Assembly (NCBI GenBank): GCA_007922305.1
Contig: ML677373.1
Location: 10,342,127-10,406,126 of the forward strand
Length of the DNA stretch: 64,000 nucleotides
Source: Dermatemys mawii
Lineage: Eukaryota > Chordata > Testudines > Dermatemydidae
Direction of reading: 5' to 3'
Shown here: piece by piece, positions 26,201-38,200 of the stretch
How the letters are laid out: each line of letters starts with the position of its first letter
Position numbering within the stretch: the stretch's first letter is position 1
Notes under the pieces: model-generated
Told to the model about the DNA's origin: nothing
What the model saw: only the letters and a program-made list of their open reading frames with translations
Database searches by the model: none
Position numbers and translations under genes: made by a program

Positions 26201-29200
26201 TGTCCTGTATACTTCATTTTATTTTTTTTTAATCTGACCAAATGCCAGAATTCTACCAGTCTGTTTGGACGGCACTGAAAAACATTAATTCACATTATTG
26301 TTTGGAAAAATCATTTTCATAATTTCCCTTAACTTCGTCATTTCTAGTTTTATGAATCATGCAAAGAAACTCTCATTCCCATCTTTAAGTGAAAAATTAT
26401 TGCTGACAGTCCTACACATTATCAGCAGTTAAAAAGCAATTCAGCTAATAAAACTTAAAAATCAGTATGCTTAAAGCAAAAATAATTTATCCTTTCAAAA
26501 GTTCTTTTTACCCAGAAAATACAGTAACCTTCTTGAGGAAGCAAGAATACTGCAGTTTGTATTTATAGAATCATAGAAATGTAGAAATGGAAGGGATCTC
26601 AACAGGTCATGTAGTCCAGCCTCTGCACTGAGGCAGGACCACGTAAACCTAGACCATCCCTGACAGGTGTCAGTGTAATCCAGTCTTAAATACCTCCAAT
26701 GATGAGTGTTTCACCACCTCCCTTGGAAGCATATTCCAGTACCTAACTATCTTTATAGTTAGGTTTTTTTTCCCCAAATCCTAAATCTCCTTTGCTGCAG
26801 ATTAAACCCATTATTTGTTGTCCTACCTACAGTTGACATGGATAACAATTAGTCACCATCGTTTTTTATAACAATCCTTAGCATATTTTAAGGCTGTTGT
26901 CTTTTCTCAAGATGTAAACATGTTCAGTTTATTTAGCCTTTCCTCTTAGGTCGTGTTTTCAAAACCTTTTCTCATTTTTTTTTGTTTGTTTTCATCTGGA
27001 CTCTCTCCAATTTTTCCCCGCCTTTCTGAAAGCATGATGCCCACAACTGGATATAGGCCTTACCAGTGCCAAGTACAGCAGGACATTACTTCCCATGTCT
27101 TAAATACGACACTCCTGTTAATATACCCAAGAATGACATTAGATTTTTTTTTGCAACCGCATCATATTCACTCATTTTCAAGTTGTGATCTACTATAACC
27201 ACTCAGACTCTCTCTTCTGCAGAATTACTGCCAGTCTAGTTATTCTCCATTTTGTAGTTGTGCCTTAGGAAGGAAAAAAAAATCAAAGTGCACTTTGTAC
27301 TTGTCTTTATTGAATTCTACCTTGCTGATTTCATACTTATTCTCTAAGTTGTCAAGGTCATTTTGAATTCTAATCCTATTCTTCAAAATGCTTGCAGTCC
27401 CTCCCATCTTGGTAACATCCTTAAATTTAATAATCAGACTCTTCATTAATGAGAATATTGAATAGTACTAGATCCAGAATAGACCCCTGCAAGATCCCAC
27501 TAGATACATTCTCTGAATTTGACAATGAATCATTGATAACTGCTCTTTGAGTGTGGACTTTTAGCCAGCTTTGCACCCATCTTATAGTAATTTCATTTAG
27601 ACCACATTTCCTTTATGAGACTGTCATGTGGGACAGTCAAAAGCTTTACTAAAATCAAAGTATCATGGTCACAGCTCCCACCCCCATCCACTAAGCTAGC
27701 AACCTGTCAAAGAAGGAAATTGCGTTGATTTGGCATGATTTGTTCTTGACAAATCCCTGTTGGGTATTACTTATCTCCCTGTTATCTTCTAGCTGTTTAC
27801 AAATTGATTATTTAATCATTTGTTCTAGTGTCTTTCCAGGTATTGAAGTTAGGCTGACAGGCCTATAGTTCCTCAATCATCTTTGTTCCCCTTTTGAAAG
27901 ATAGGCCATACTTTTGCCCTTCTCCAGTCATGTGGGACCTCACCTATCCTCTGTGAGTTCTCATAATCTACCACATCTGTCTCTCAGTTCTGAGCTTGTT
28001 TAGCTGAGTTCTTCAGTACCCTTATATTAATTTCATCAGGCTCTGCCAACTTGAGTGCATCTAACTTATCTACATAGTTTTTATCCCGTTCTTTGCATAT
28101 TTTGGCTTGTGTTCCTTCCCCTTGTTAATATTAATTGTATTAAGTAACTTGTCATAGTTTACCTTTTTAATGAAGACTTCAACAAAATAGGCATTAAACA
28201 CCTCACTCTTGATGTCAGCCATTATTAGCTCTCTTTCTCTGCTAAATACAAGACCAACACTTTCCTTATATTTTGCAACTTACAAACACACTTCAGACAA
28301 TATTTTTAACCTTCCTTGTTTCCTACTTGCAGGCTTACCAACGTTTACAAATCCAGCAGCAGATGTTACAGGCTCAGCGTAATGTTTCCGGACCTATGAG
28401 ACAACAGGAGCAGCAAGTAAGTTTAACCTGCCAACTTGATTTCAGCATTAGATTCTGGTTTCAGCTGCCTATAAAGATTCTAGTTCATTTCTCCAAATCA
28501 GTTACACTAGCATTAAGTAAACCAAACTATAGTGCATGGATTTATATTGAAAGAGAAGAATACCAGTGGTACTGAATGCAGTTCTACTTTCCTCACCTTT
28601 GAAAGAATGTTGCTGAACTCTTAATTCAGTTAATTTTTTGTTTCAAAGGTCTGGATGTTGTGTTGATTCAGTTTAGAAATGGGGGCAACATGGCTTGTGC
28701 ACCTCTGTGCTATCTAGCTATTGTTTATTTTATTTTTTTTGTCTTTTGTTGCCAGGTTGCACGTACAATCAATAACATGCAGCAGCAGATCCAGCAGCAC
28801 CAGCGCCAGCTGGCCCAGGCTCTGCTTATGAAGCAGCAGCCTCCCCCTCCACATCTATCTTTGCACCCCTCTGCAGGCAAATCAGCCATGGATAGCTTTT
28901 CACCCCATCCCCAGGCTCCCGGCCTACCTGACCTGCAGACCAAAGAGCAGCAGTCTTCACCGAACACATTTGCTCCTTACCCTCTTGGTAAGTATTCTTT
29001 CATTTGGATACCACGTACAAAAGAGAGGGGTTGGAGTTGATATGTTTAATTATTTCAACTTCTGAGCACCTATTCTTTGGTCTGGGTCAGTGGTTTTCAA
29101 CCTTCTTTCATTTGTGGAAGCCTAAAAAATTTTAAATGGAGGTGTGGACCTCTTTGGAAATCTTAGACATTGTCCGCGGACCCCCACGTCCCCCCCAAGG

Positions 29201-32200
29201 GGTCCATGGACTAAAGGTTGAAAACCACTGCTCTCAGTGCATTACAGTACTAAACATATAAAATACAAGAAAAAGATCTATAAAGAGCATGTTAATGAAA
29301 TGCATATTGAGTTGCTGTACAACAGGCTTGCATAACATGCGGCCTGGGGGCCACATGCGGCCCGCATGGGCTCACTGTGTGGCCCACGGGGGGCGAGGAG
29401 GGGTGGGGCAAGCCAAGCAGTGGGGTGGAGGGGTGAGCGGGGGGCTTTTTGGCCCACAGCTGGTTTTTTTGCAGTAATATGACCCTCGCTGCTTTCCGAG
29501 TTGTGCGGGCCTGCTGTACAAAATCACAATTTACTCATCACTGTAGTAGCCCTATACCTAGTCATTATAATAGCCTACTTCAACTCACTTTCCCAAAAGC
29601 CTGAGAGAAATTATGAACTTGGCAGTATACTTAGAAAGCTAATTCTTGATTTTGGTGCACCGAAGGGGGGAAATTTTCCAAAGTCAAGGATCTCTTACAG
29701 AAAATGCCCTACCAGTACTGCTACTGTCCTCCTCTTTAAACTCGATTACAGTATGCTAGATGTCAATGTGTTTGTTTTTGTCAGCAGAATGTAGTGTGAT
29801 TGTGAACCAGTTCCACTCTTAAGTGGACTAGATGATTTTCACTAAACTTACACCAAGAGGATATTAAGGATGGTCTTGTGGGCAAAGCAATTGACTAAGG
29901 ATTCAGGAGATCTGTATTTTATTTTTGTAAATGCCAGACTTCCTGTGTGACATAGGGCAAATAATGTAATTTATCTCTGCCCCTGTCTAATCTTTTGTAA
30001 AGTGTGGTTGATAGTACTTACTTATCTCACAGGGTAGCTGAAAGGGTATATTAATGTATGCCAGATATTGGAGTGATGAACACCACAAGGTCAAAAGGGT
30101 GCTTATAAATATGTGAAGGGCCTAAACCTGAATGGTGCTCAGCCCCTCTGATCTGTTAACTTTCAGAATCATTTCCTGAAAATCCAGAGATCCCCATCTT
30201 GGAAAGATGAAATAAGTTCTTCCCTAGAATACTGTTTATGTACTGATTATAAAAATGTATCATTTAGTCTCTATTATAATTTTTAAATACATTTAACATG
30301 TCTCTATGAAGAGCACCATCCTAAAGAATAACAAGTCAGTATTATGCAATTGGTGGCTGAGGTGTTAATCATTTAGAAAAACATTGGTAGCCCAAAAACT
30401 GAATTTCTGACAAGGATTTGTTGGAAAGTTGTCAGGAATAATCTGTCTCATTGATGGAACATTGCAAATTCCTTGTTTTAATTTTGAATTCTAATGCAAA
30501 GTGCTTTTTCCGAGACAACTTGGAAGAATTAAAGTGGAAATGCCGATGGCATTAAAATACATCCCTACAATGGGTAGTTTTTCTCATTGTTAATGGTTTA
30601 ATTTTATCTGAAGTTAGAGAGAGTTTTAGCAGTAACTATAGGGTGATATTTTTAGAAGAGTAGAATTTATTGAGCACCTAGCTGAGACCAGCATGTGGTA
30701 AATTGACATACAGTATATACAGAACTATTTCTATCTGAAATCTAAAGTTCAATAACTCATTCGTGTGGATCATTAAGCACCAAAAATTAATGTTGGGGAT
30801 TGGGGGAGTATAAATGTTAGGAATATGTAACAACCTATCTGCTTCTCCTTAGCTGGACTGAATCCGAACATGAATGTAAACAGCATGGACATAACTGGTG
30901 GTTTGTCAGTGAAGGATACTTCTCAGTCTCAGTCTCGCCTTCCTCAGTGGACACACCCCAACTCAATGGATAATCTGTCCAGTGCTGCTGCTTCTCTTGA
31001 CCAGAATTCTAGCAAGCATGGTATGTCGTGTTAGTACTCTTAGGATATGATGGTCAGATTGGCAAAGCACCCTAATTCCAGGCATTCTTTATTATAAGAG
31101 CTGGTACAAAATACCCTTTCGGATTATGAACAATTAAATTAATACTGTTAAAGAGCTTCTTATGGTATAGGACAGGGGTGGGCAAACTTTTTGGCCTGAG
31201 AGCCACATCGGGTTTCCCCAAACAGCCAGGTATGGCCCAGCCCCTGCCCCCTATCTAGCTCCCCCTTACTTCTTGCCCCATGACGGCCCCTCTAGGACTT
31301 CATCCCCATTCACCCCTCCCTGTCAGCTGACCATCCCCAGATCCTCTGCCCTATCCAGCACTCCTCTCATTCCTGATTGCTCCCCTCTCCCAACCCCCTG
31401 CCCCATCCAACCACCCCTTCTTCCTGTCCACCTCTGGAACCCCAGCTTCTGACTGCCCCCTGCTGCCCCATCCAACCACCCCTTCTCCTTCCTGGCTGCC
31501 CCTCCCTGGGCCTCCTGCCTCATTCAACCCCACTGTTCCCCATCCTCTGACCTCCCCAACCCCTATCCACACCCCACCCCTGACCACCACCCCAAACTCC
31601 CTTGCCCTCTACACGCGCACGCTCCCTGCCATCTTACCGTACTGCCTGGTAGGTGGCAGCACTACAGCCTAGAGCGCCAGGTTAGGCAGCCATGCCACTT
31701 GGCTGGAGCCAGCCACCCCACTGCGCAGCACAGAGCACCAGGTCAGACCATGGCTCTGCAGCTGGGCTGCCCTGTAAGAGCTTGCACTTCCGCCGCCCAG
31801 AGTATTGCGCCGATGGCACAGTAAGCTGAGACTGCGGAGGAGGGGGAACAGCAGGGGATGGGCCAGGGGCTAGCCTCCCGTGCTAGGAGCTCAGGTGCTG
31901 GGCAGGAGGGTTCCGGCCTGCAAGCCATAGTTTGCCCACCTCTGATATAGGCTGTATCATTATTGTTGCAATACATGAAACCTTCCATCAAAGCTTTGTT
32001 TAAAAATGTTTTTGGTTTGGTGAATGTAGCTCAGAAAAATGAGTGAATAATAGCACCAACTAGCACCAGCCTTAATGTAGCAGGCATTATGCAAACATCT
32101 CTCACAGAATTGCCAGTGTACCTCAGTACAGAGCTGCCTCATATTTGCCCTAATTATAATGCATTTTAAATTCCTTCCCCAACTCCACCTCCAAAATTTC

Positions 32201-35200
32201 GAGTCCTAAATTCCCAGCTCTGCTCAGAGTTGTGCTTTATTAAGATTACTCTCGCTTCTTTGTCATTAACAACACAAATCATTTCACTTCAATGATAGCT
32301 GTTAGCCTGCAAATATTTCTTCTTTCCACATTAACTTGTTTTGTAATTCCTGTTCAGAATCACCTTATCCATTTGAGCTGGTTTTTGACAGAGATGTTTT
32401 CTGAATTGCTGTTAACTAACTTATTGTGATGTGCTACTGAGGTTTTCATCAGATTCAGTTCCAGGGAATGCCAAGAAAGGCCATCTTGAGCTGTGTTAAA
32501 TCTTGCATGATTGATTGGTTGTTTTCTTACTGTATGTATATTTTAATTATATTAACTTAATTTTAAAATTCAGAAAGTTTTAAAGACAAGAAAAACTACA
32601 AAATATAATAGAGATGAAAGGAACAGCCAAAGAATGAGTCCTGCCCCCTATACAAATTTTTTTTTTTGTCTTCTATCATTTCAGGTGCTATTCCTGGAGG
32701 ACTAAGTATTGGTCCCCCAGGAAAGTCCTCCATTGATGACTCTTATGGACGGTACGATCTGATCCAAAACAGTGATTCACCAGCCAGTCCACCTGTAGCT
32801 GTTCCTCACAGCTGGTCACGTGCCAAAACTGATAGTGATAAAATTTCCAATGGTTCCAGCATTAACTGGCCACCAGGTAACAAAACACAAAAACATTGCC
32901 TTAAAAATACTGATGTCACTGAATCCAAGTGCTGATTTTATTTACTGAATTCAGTGTCTTTCCATGTGTGGGAGTAGAGTGAAGGATAATCATTTCATAG
33001 ACTCTTCTGCTATTTTAAAATAGAATTTCATCCTGGAGTGCCGTGGAAAGGACTGCAGAATATTGACCCTGAGAATGACCCAGATGTCACTCCTGGAAGT
33101 GTTCCGACTGGGCCTACCATTAATACCACCATACAAGATGTTAATCGCTATCTTCTCAAGAGTGGAGGTAGAGCAAAAGTCACACAAACACTTTACACCT
33201 CTGTATTCACTTTGTTTCTCTTCCTTCCAAACATTTTAACTAACTGTCTTATTCCTGAAAAACAAGGAGTCTGATGGCATCTTGAAGACTAATGGATTTT
33301 TTGGGGAATAAGCTTTTGTGGGTAAAAAACACTTCTTCAGATGCATGGAGTGAAAATTCTGTAAATCATACAGACTATGCCCAGAGTCCTGAGATTAGAG
33401 TTCTCTCTCCTGCCCATGTTCCTTCTCCATTAGTGACAAGCATTAGTGGTGCTGGTACCACCTGGATGAAGCATGTACATCAGCAAAGTGCAATATCTGC
33501 TTATCTTTTCCATCCAAAACTAGAGAGGCATGAGAGTTCTATATTAGGAAGTTTCTGATGGGAAGGATGACGTCCCACTCCCCACTCCCTGTACATTGGC
33601 CTCAGCAGACTAGCAGCACCCCTCCAAGCACAAGCTTTGGAGCAGAGCCTTTACCACTAAAACCCAAAGACAACTCCTACAGGGCACCCCATGAGAGTAA
33701 GGCCCATTTTCATGGGCACAAGGACAGATCCCCTCAGAGGACTGTTCATAAGAAACCTATTTCCTCCCTGACCTGCTCTAGGTTGAGCAAGACATCACAA
33801 ATGGAACCCACGGAAGTGGCTCTGACAAACACCCCCCAGTTGGAGGGCAAAGCACAAAAAAGAGGGTTCTGGCAGTGACAGTAGGGCCAAAGCAGAATGA
33901 TAGATACACACCAGTCCCTTCTACGAGTGGGGTCCGGGCCCTTCATTGGTTCCACCTCATTTATCCAAAGTGGATAATGACTAGTGGCAATGGAGGAGCC
34001 ACATCATTCAGGCGTCCCAGCTGGAACTCCCCAAACTCTGGGCCATACAGATACCTTCATAATCCGAGAGGATATATTACTCCCGTACCTGCAGTCTCCA
34101 CTCCTCTTGAACCCTGCCCTCCTGAGGAATGTCCTTACCCTGGAGGAGGAATCATTCTCAATGTCTCAGGAGTAGTTACATTACCTGGTCAGGAGTGTCC
34201 GCTACCAATGGCTCCACCAGTGCTGATAGAATAGTCATCAGAATCAGAAGAACCAGAGGAGATGGAGGCTTCAGTGTCTCTGAGAAGGTACAGGAGTCCA
34301 GACAGGTGCTCGATAGGTAATACCTACCACCTTTGATGATAACGTCACTCCTTTGTTGTCTTCCCCACCAGATAACCGCCAGCTATTGTAAAGGGTTGCT
34401 AAAAATCCACATATCCCTTTGGAAGAGGTCTAGGACCCTCAACACTGGCTCTTGGACATTCTACAGCCACAAGGACTGGCCAGAGTAGCCCTTCCGATCA
34501 ACAAAGCTGTATGAGTGATGATGTCCCTAACCTCTGTTTGCCAGAAGCTGGGAATGGGCAATTGGATGGATCACTTAATGATTACCCCTTCTGAAGCACC
34601 TGGCGTTGGCCACTGTCGGAAGACAGGATATTGGAGTAGATGGACCTTTGATCTGACTCAGTATGGCCGTTCTTGCATTAGATACAGCCAGAGCAGTTTG
34701 GCACACACGTGCATCTTGTGCCCCTATGCCAAAAAGGGCTGAAAGAGGCTACTTTGTTCTGCCAAGAGAGCTAGCTTTCTATTTTTCCATCCTGCCTCTA
34801 AATCAGGTGGCCACAGAAAGAATTAGGTTACCCTATCAGGTATCCACATTGATAGAGAAGAGCCCAAAGAGCCTGGACCTCCTGAAGGTGATCTCCTCTG
34901 CAGGTCTGCAATTTCATTAGCTAATTACCAAGCCTTGTTAACAAAATACAATTTCAACACTACATCAGACTTTTGGACTCCCAGTGGAAGACCAAGCCCA
35001 ATTCCAAGCTTTTTTGTTGGAAGAAAAACTGGTGGCAAAGTTGGCTCTCTACACTGCAGTGGATGCCAGAAATACTGCACCCAGAAGTTTGGCCACGCAG
35101 GGCTGGTCATGCAAAGGGGCTTCAATTTTTGGGCTTTCCTAGAGAGGTCAAAAATACTATCCTTAGCCTTCTCTTTCGACAGGTCCAACCTGTTTAACGA

Positions 35201-38200
35201 AAAGTACATTTTGTGACCCCTGGGGATTTACACTTCAGCCCCCAGGAGAAGAAACCAGAGACAACCCTTCAGGCCACAATCACCTCCTGCAGATGCTCCA
35301 TATCAGTATCATATCAGTATCAATATCCAGCTGAGCCTCTGGTAGCTCCTACTTCCACAGCCTCTGCTTATTTCCAACCTCAGGCGAAAGGCCATTTTTT
35401 ACATGTAGATTGAGACTTGCTCACCACTGTTCGTGCCACTTACACCTTCCCCTGTCAAGTTTGGAGGTCATCTTACCCTCTTTACTCTCACCTGGAACAA
35501 GCACCATGGACAATTGAGTCCTGGAGATCATACATCAGGGATACTTTATAGAGTTTCTTTCCTTCTCCCCTCACAATCCACCTCCACAATTCCCCTGCAG
35601 GGACCACTCTCATCAGAATCCCTTTTAAACCAGGGAGCAGTAGAATGTGCTCCACCTCAGTACCGTGGAAGTGGGTTCTTTCTCCTCATATTTCCTAATC
35701 CCCTAAAACGTCAGAAGCCGAAGACCCATCCTGGATCTTCGACAGCTCAATGTCTTTATTCAGAAACTGAAATTCAAGATGATTACGCTGGGATCAGTAA
35801 TCCCCTCCCTTCAGGAGGGAACATGGTTCACAGCTCTCGACATGAAGGATACATATTTCCACACTTATATTCACGCTTCTCACAGGAAATTCCTATTCTT
35901 CATGATCGCCCAAGATCACTACCTGTTTCGTGTCCTCCTTTTTGGGCTTGCTGCAGCACCCAGGTATTCACAAGAGCGTTTGATGTAGTAGTAGCTCAGC
36001 TGCGATGCCAGAGCTCTACATGATGTTTCCATACCTAGACAACTGACTCCTAGTGGGCCAATTTCATCAGGAAATCATGTCAGCCATGGAATTTATTCAG
36101 TACCTTCTTGCTACCTTAGGGGTTTCCATAAACGAAGAAAAGTCCATTTTATGATCTTCTATGAGGACAATAAACTTCTTATAGGATCCAGCTGGACTGA
36201 GTTTCTGCAAAAGCATTTCTCCCGGCAGACAGGTTCTACGCAATGAGCAACTTGATCTCTGACATTACACGCAGAACGGGAGCTGCTGTGCATCACTGTC
36301 TTTCTCTGTTAGGTGCATGTGACCATGAGGTCTATGTAACCATTCGCTAGACTCCACTTGCGGAGACTACAAGTGTAGTTTCATTCAACCTACTAACCAA
36401 GCAGAGCTCACATCAACTCCTGATTGCAGTGCTTTTACTGGCATGATGTAGCATTATTTCCAAAATGCCTAGAACAGTGCCCTAAAGAAATTAAAGGAAA
36501 AAAACTGGAGAGGTTAAGTGATGCCCAACAGCAACACAGTGGTATAGTTCTGAATTATCCAGAGAGGTTTCTTTTTAAATATCCTCAGCTTCTAGTTTCA
36601 TCACAAGTCTTTCAACAAAAAGAGCAAGAGCTACCTCCAGAATGCCCATTCATTTACCTGTGCACAGGTATTGGATGATGATAACTTGTGATGCATGTGT
36701 TTAAGTTCAACTTTATATCTACATGGCTTGCTCCGCTCCTTCCCCCACCCCCTTCTCCCATCACCAAAAAAAAAGGGTTCTGTTGTGGATGATTTCAATA
36801 CAGATGGACTTTTTCCATAGTTAATTCATTGCAATTGGTTCTACACAAAGGGTTAATGTTACTGGAAGGCAGTTTGTTCCAATCTTTATTTTACAGAAGT
36901 TTACCAAGAAACATAATCAAGTAAGTTCTAGTAATTTAGCTACACTTTAATACACCCAGTAAGTTGTGCTAAATTAAGCAATATAATGAGCCACTTTGGG
37001 AGGGATTTTACCAGAGAATCCCTACCCATAGCTGTCACTAGCACAGTTTCCAGCAGAAATTGCAACTAACAAACACAATGGGGTAGATTGGAATAATTGC
37101 ATGGGTTTCAACCATTATTCTGAATTTGGAGTTCTTTAAATGAGGACAGAGTACGGGCCATCTCATTTCATTTTTAGCTTTGATCTTACTGCTACAAGAT
37201 TTTGAACAATATATTTTGACCTTCATGTATACTCGAGGTTCATTAAAATTCTACTAAGTTTAGAGTGTTAATCATTTATGCATTGGAAAAGTAAGAATAC
37301 GTAAAACAATACTATGAAAAGTATTTCAGTTGTGTATTACTATGAAGCAGTCTTTGAGTTAGGATGTAATAAAATATTGTTTGTGTGCATCATCCAAATT
37401 GTTGCAGTATCACAAGGTTTAAAATAATTAGTCTGCAAGGTAGTGGTGCTGGTTGGTTATTTTGAAATCTACTTATATCTGCAGTGTAACCCCTGCAATC
37501 ACCAATAAAGTTGCCCCCCTCCCCATCTGAAATGACACCCCCTCTCTGGGTTACAAGCTTCCTTGCACTCTCCTTCACTCTGAGCACTGCCTACTAGTCA
37601 CCCACATATGGAATACACCCAGGAACCAGCACTTGAAGTAGTGGAGATTACTTACTGTAACCGGAGGCTTTCAGAGATGGGTGGTCTCTATCTGTATTCC
37701 ACCACCTGCCCTCCTTCACTTCTGCTTTGGATCCTGTTGGATTGTGGTAAGAGGGAACTGGAGAGTCATCAACCCGTACTGCCTCTTATACCTTTAGTCA
37801 GAAGCACAAGGGAAACTACTGCATATGTTCAGGTCAATGGATGCTGCTTTGAAAAATTTCTGGACTCGGGCACATGGAACCCATGCATACCCACATATGG
37901 AATTACAGATAGGGCCACACATCTCGAAGAATCTCCAGTTACAGTGAGTAATCTCCCCTTCACTTTTAAATGGATTGTCAATATACATTACTGTTCTAGG
38001 GGCATATATGCTCCTTTTGAGACACAACCCTATGGAAAGCAGTGACTCTGGGGCTCACTAACATGCTGTCTTCCTTCATAAGTTTTTTCCTTTAATTTGT
38101 GTAAAGAATTAGCATTGTAATGTTAGTCTAACTGTTTAGATAGCTTTTGTCATTGCATAGTACCGGGGTGTCTGGTCCCATGCTCAGTTCTGAGCCCATT

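Noticed and set aside
28725..28967. Minus-strand frame opposite exon 10
   Set aside because: Shadow of the Q/P-rich TNRC6B exon.
31323..31590. Gly/Trp-rich minus-strand frames resembling a GW protein
   Set aside because: Product of the C/T-biased body of the hAT element at 31173-31944, not a GW-repeat exon.
35433..36023. 196-codon frame as a separate gene
   Set aside because: Overlaps the broken DIRS reverse transcriptase region in another frame; the recognisable motifs are in the alternative frame.
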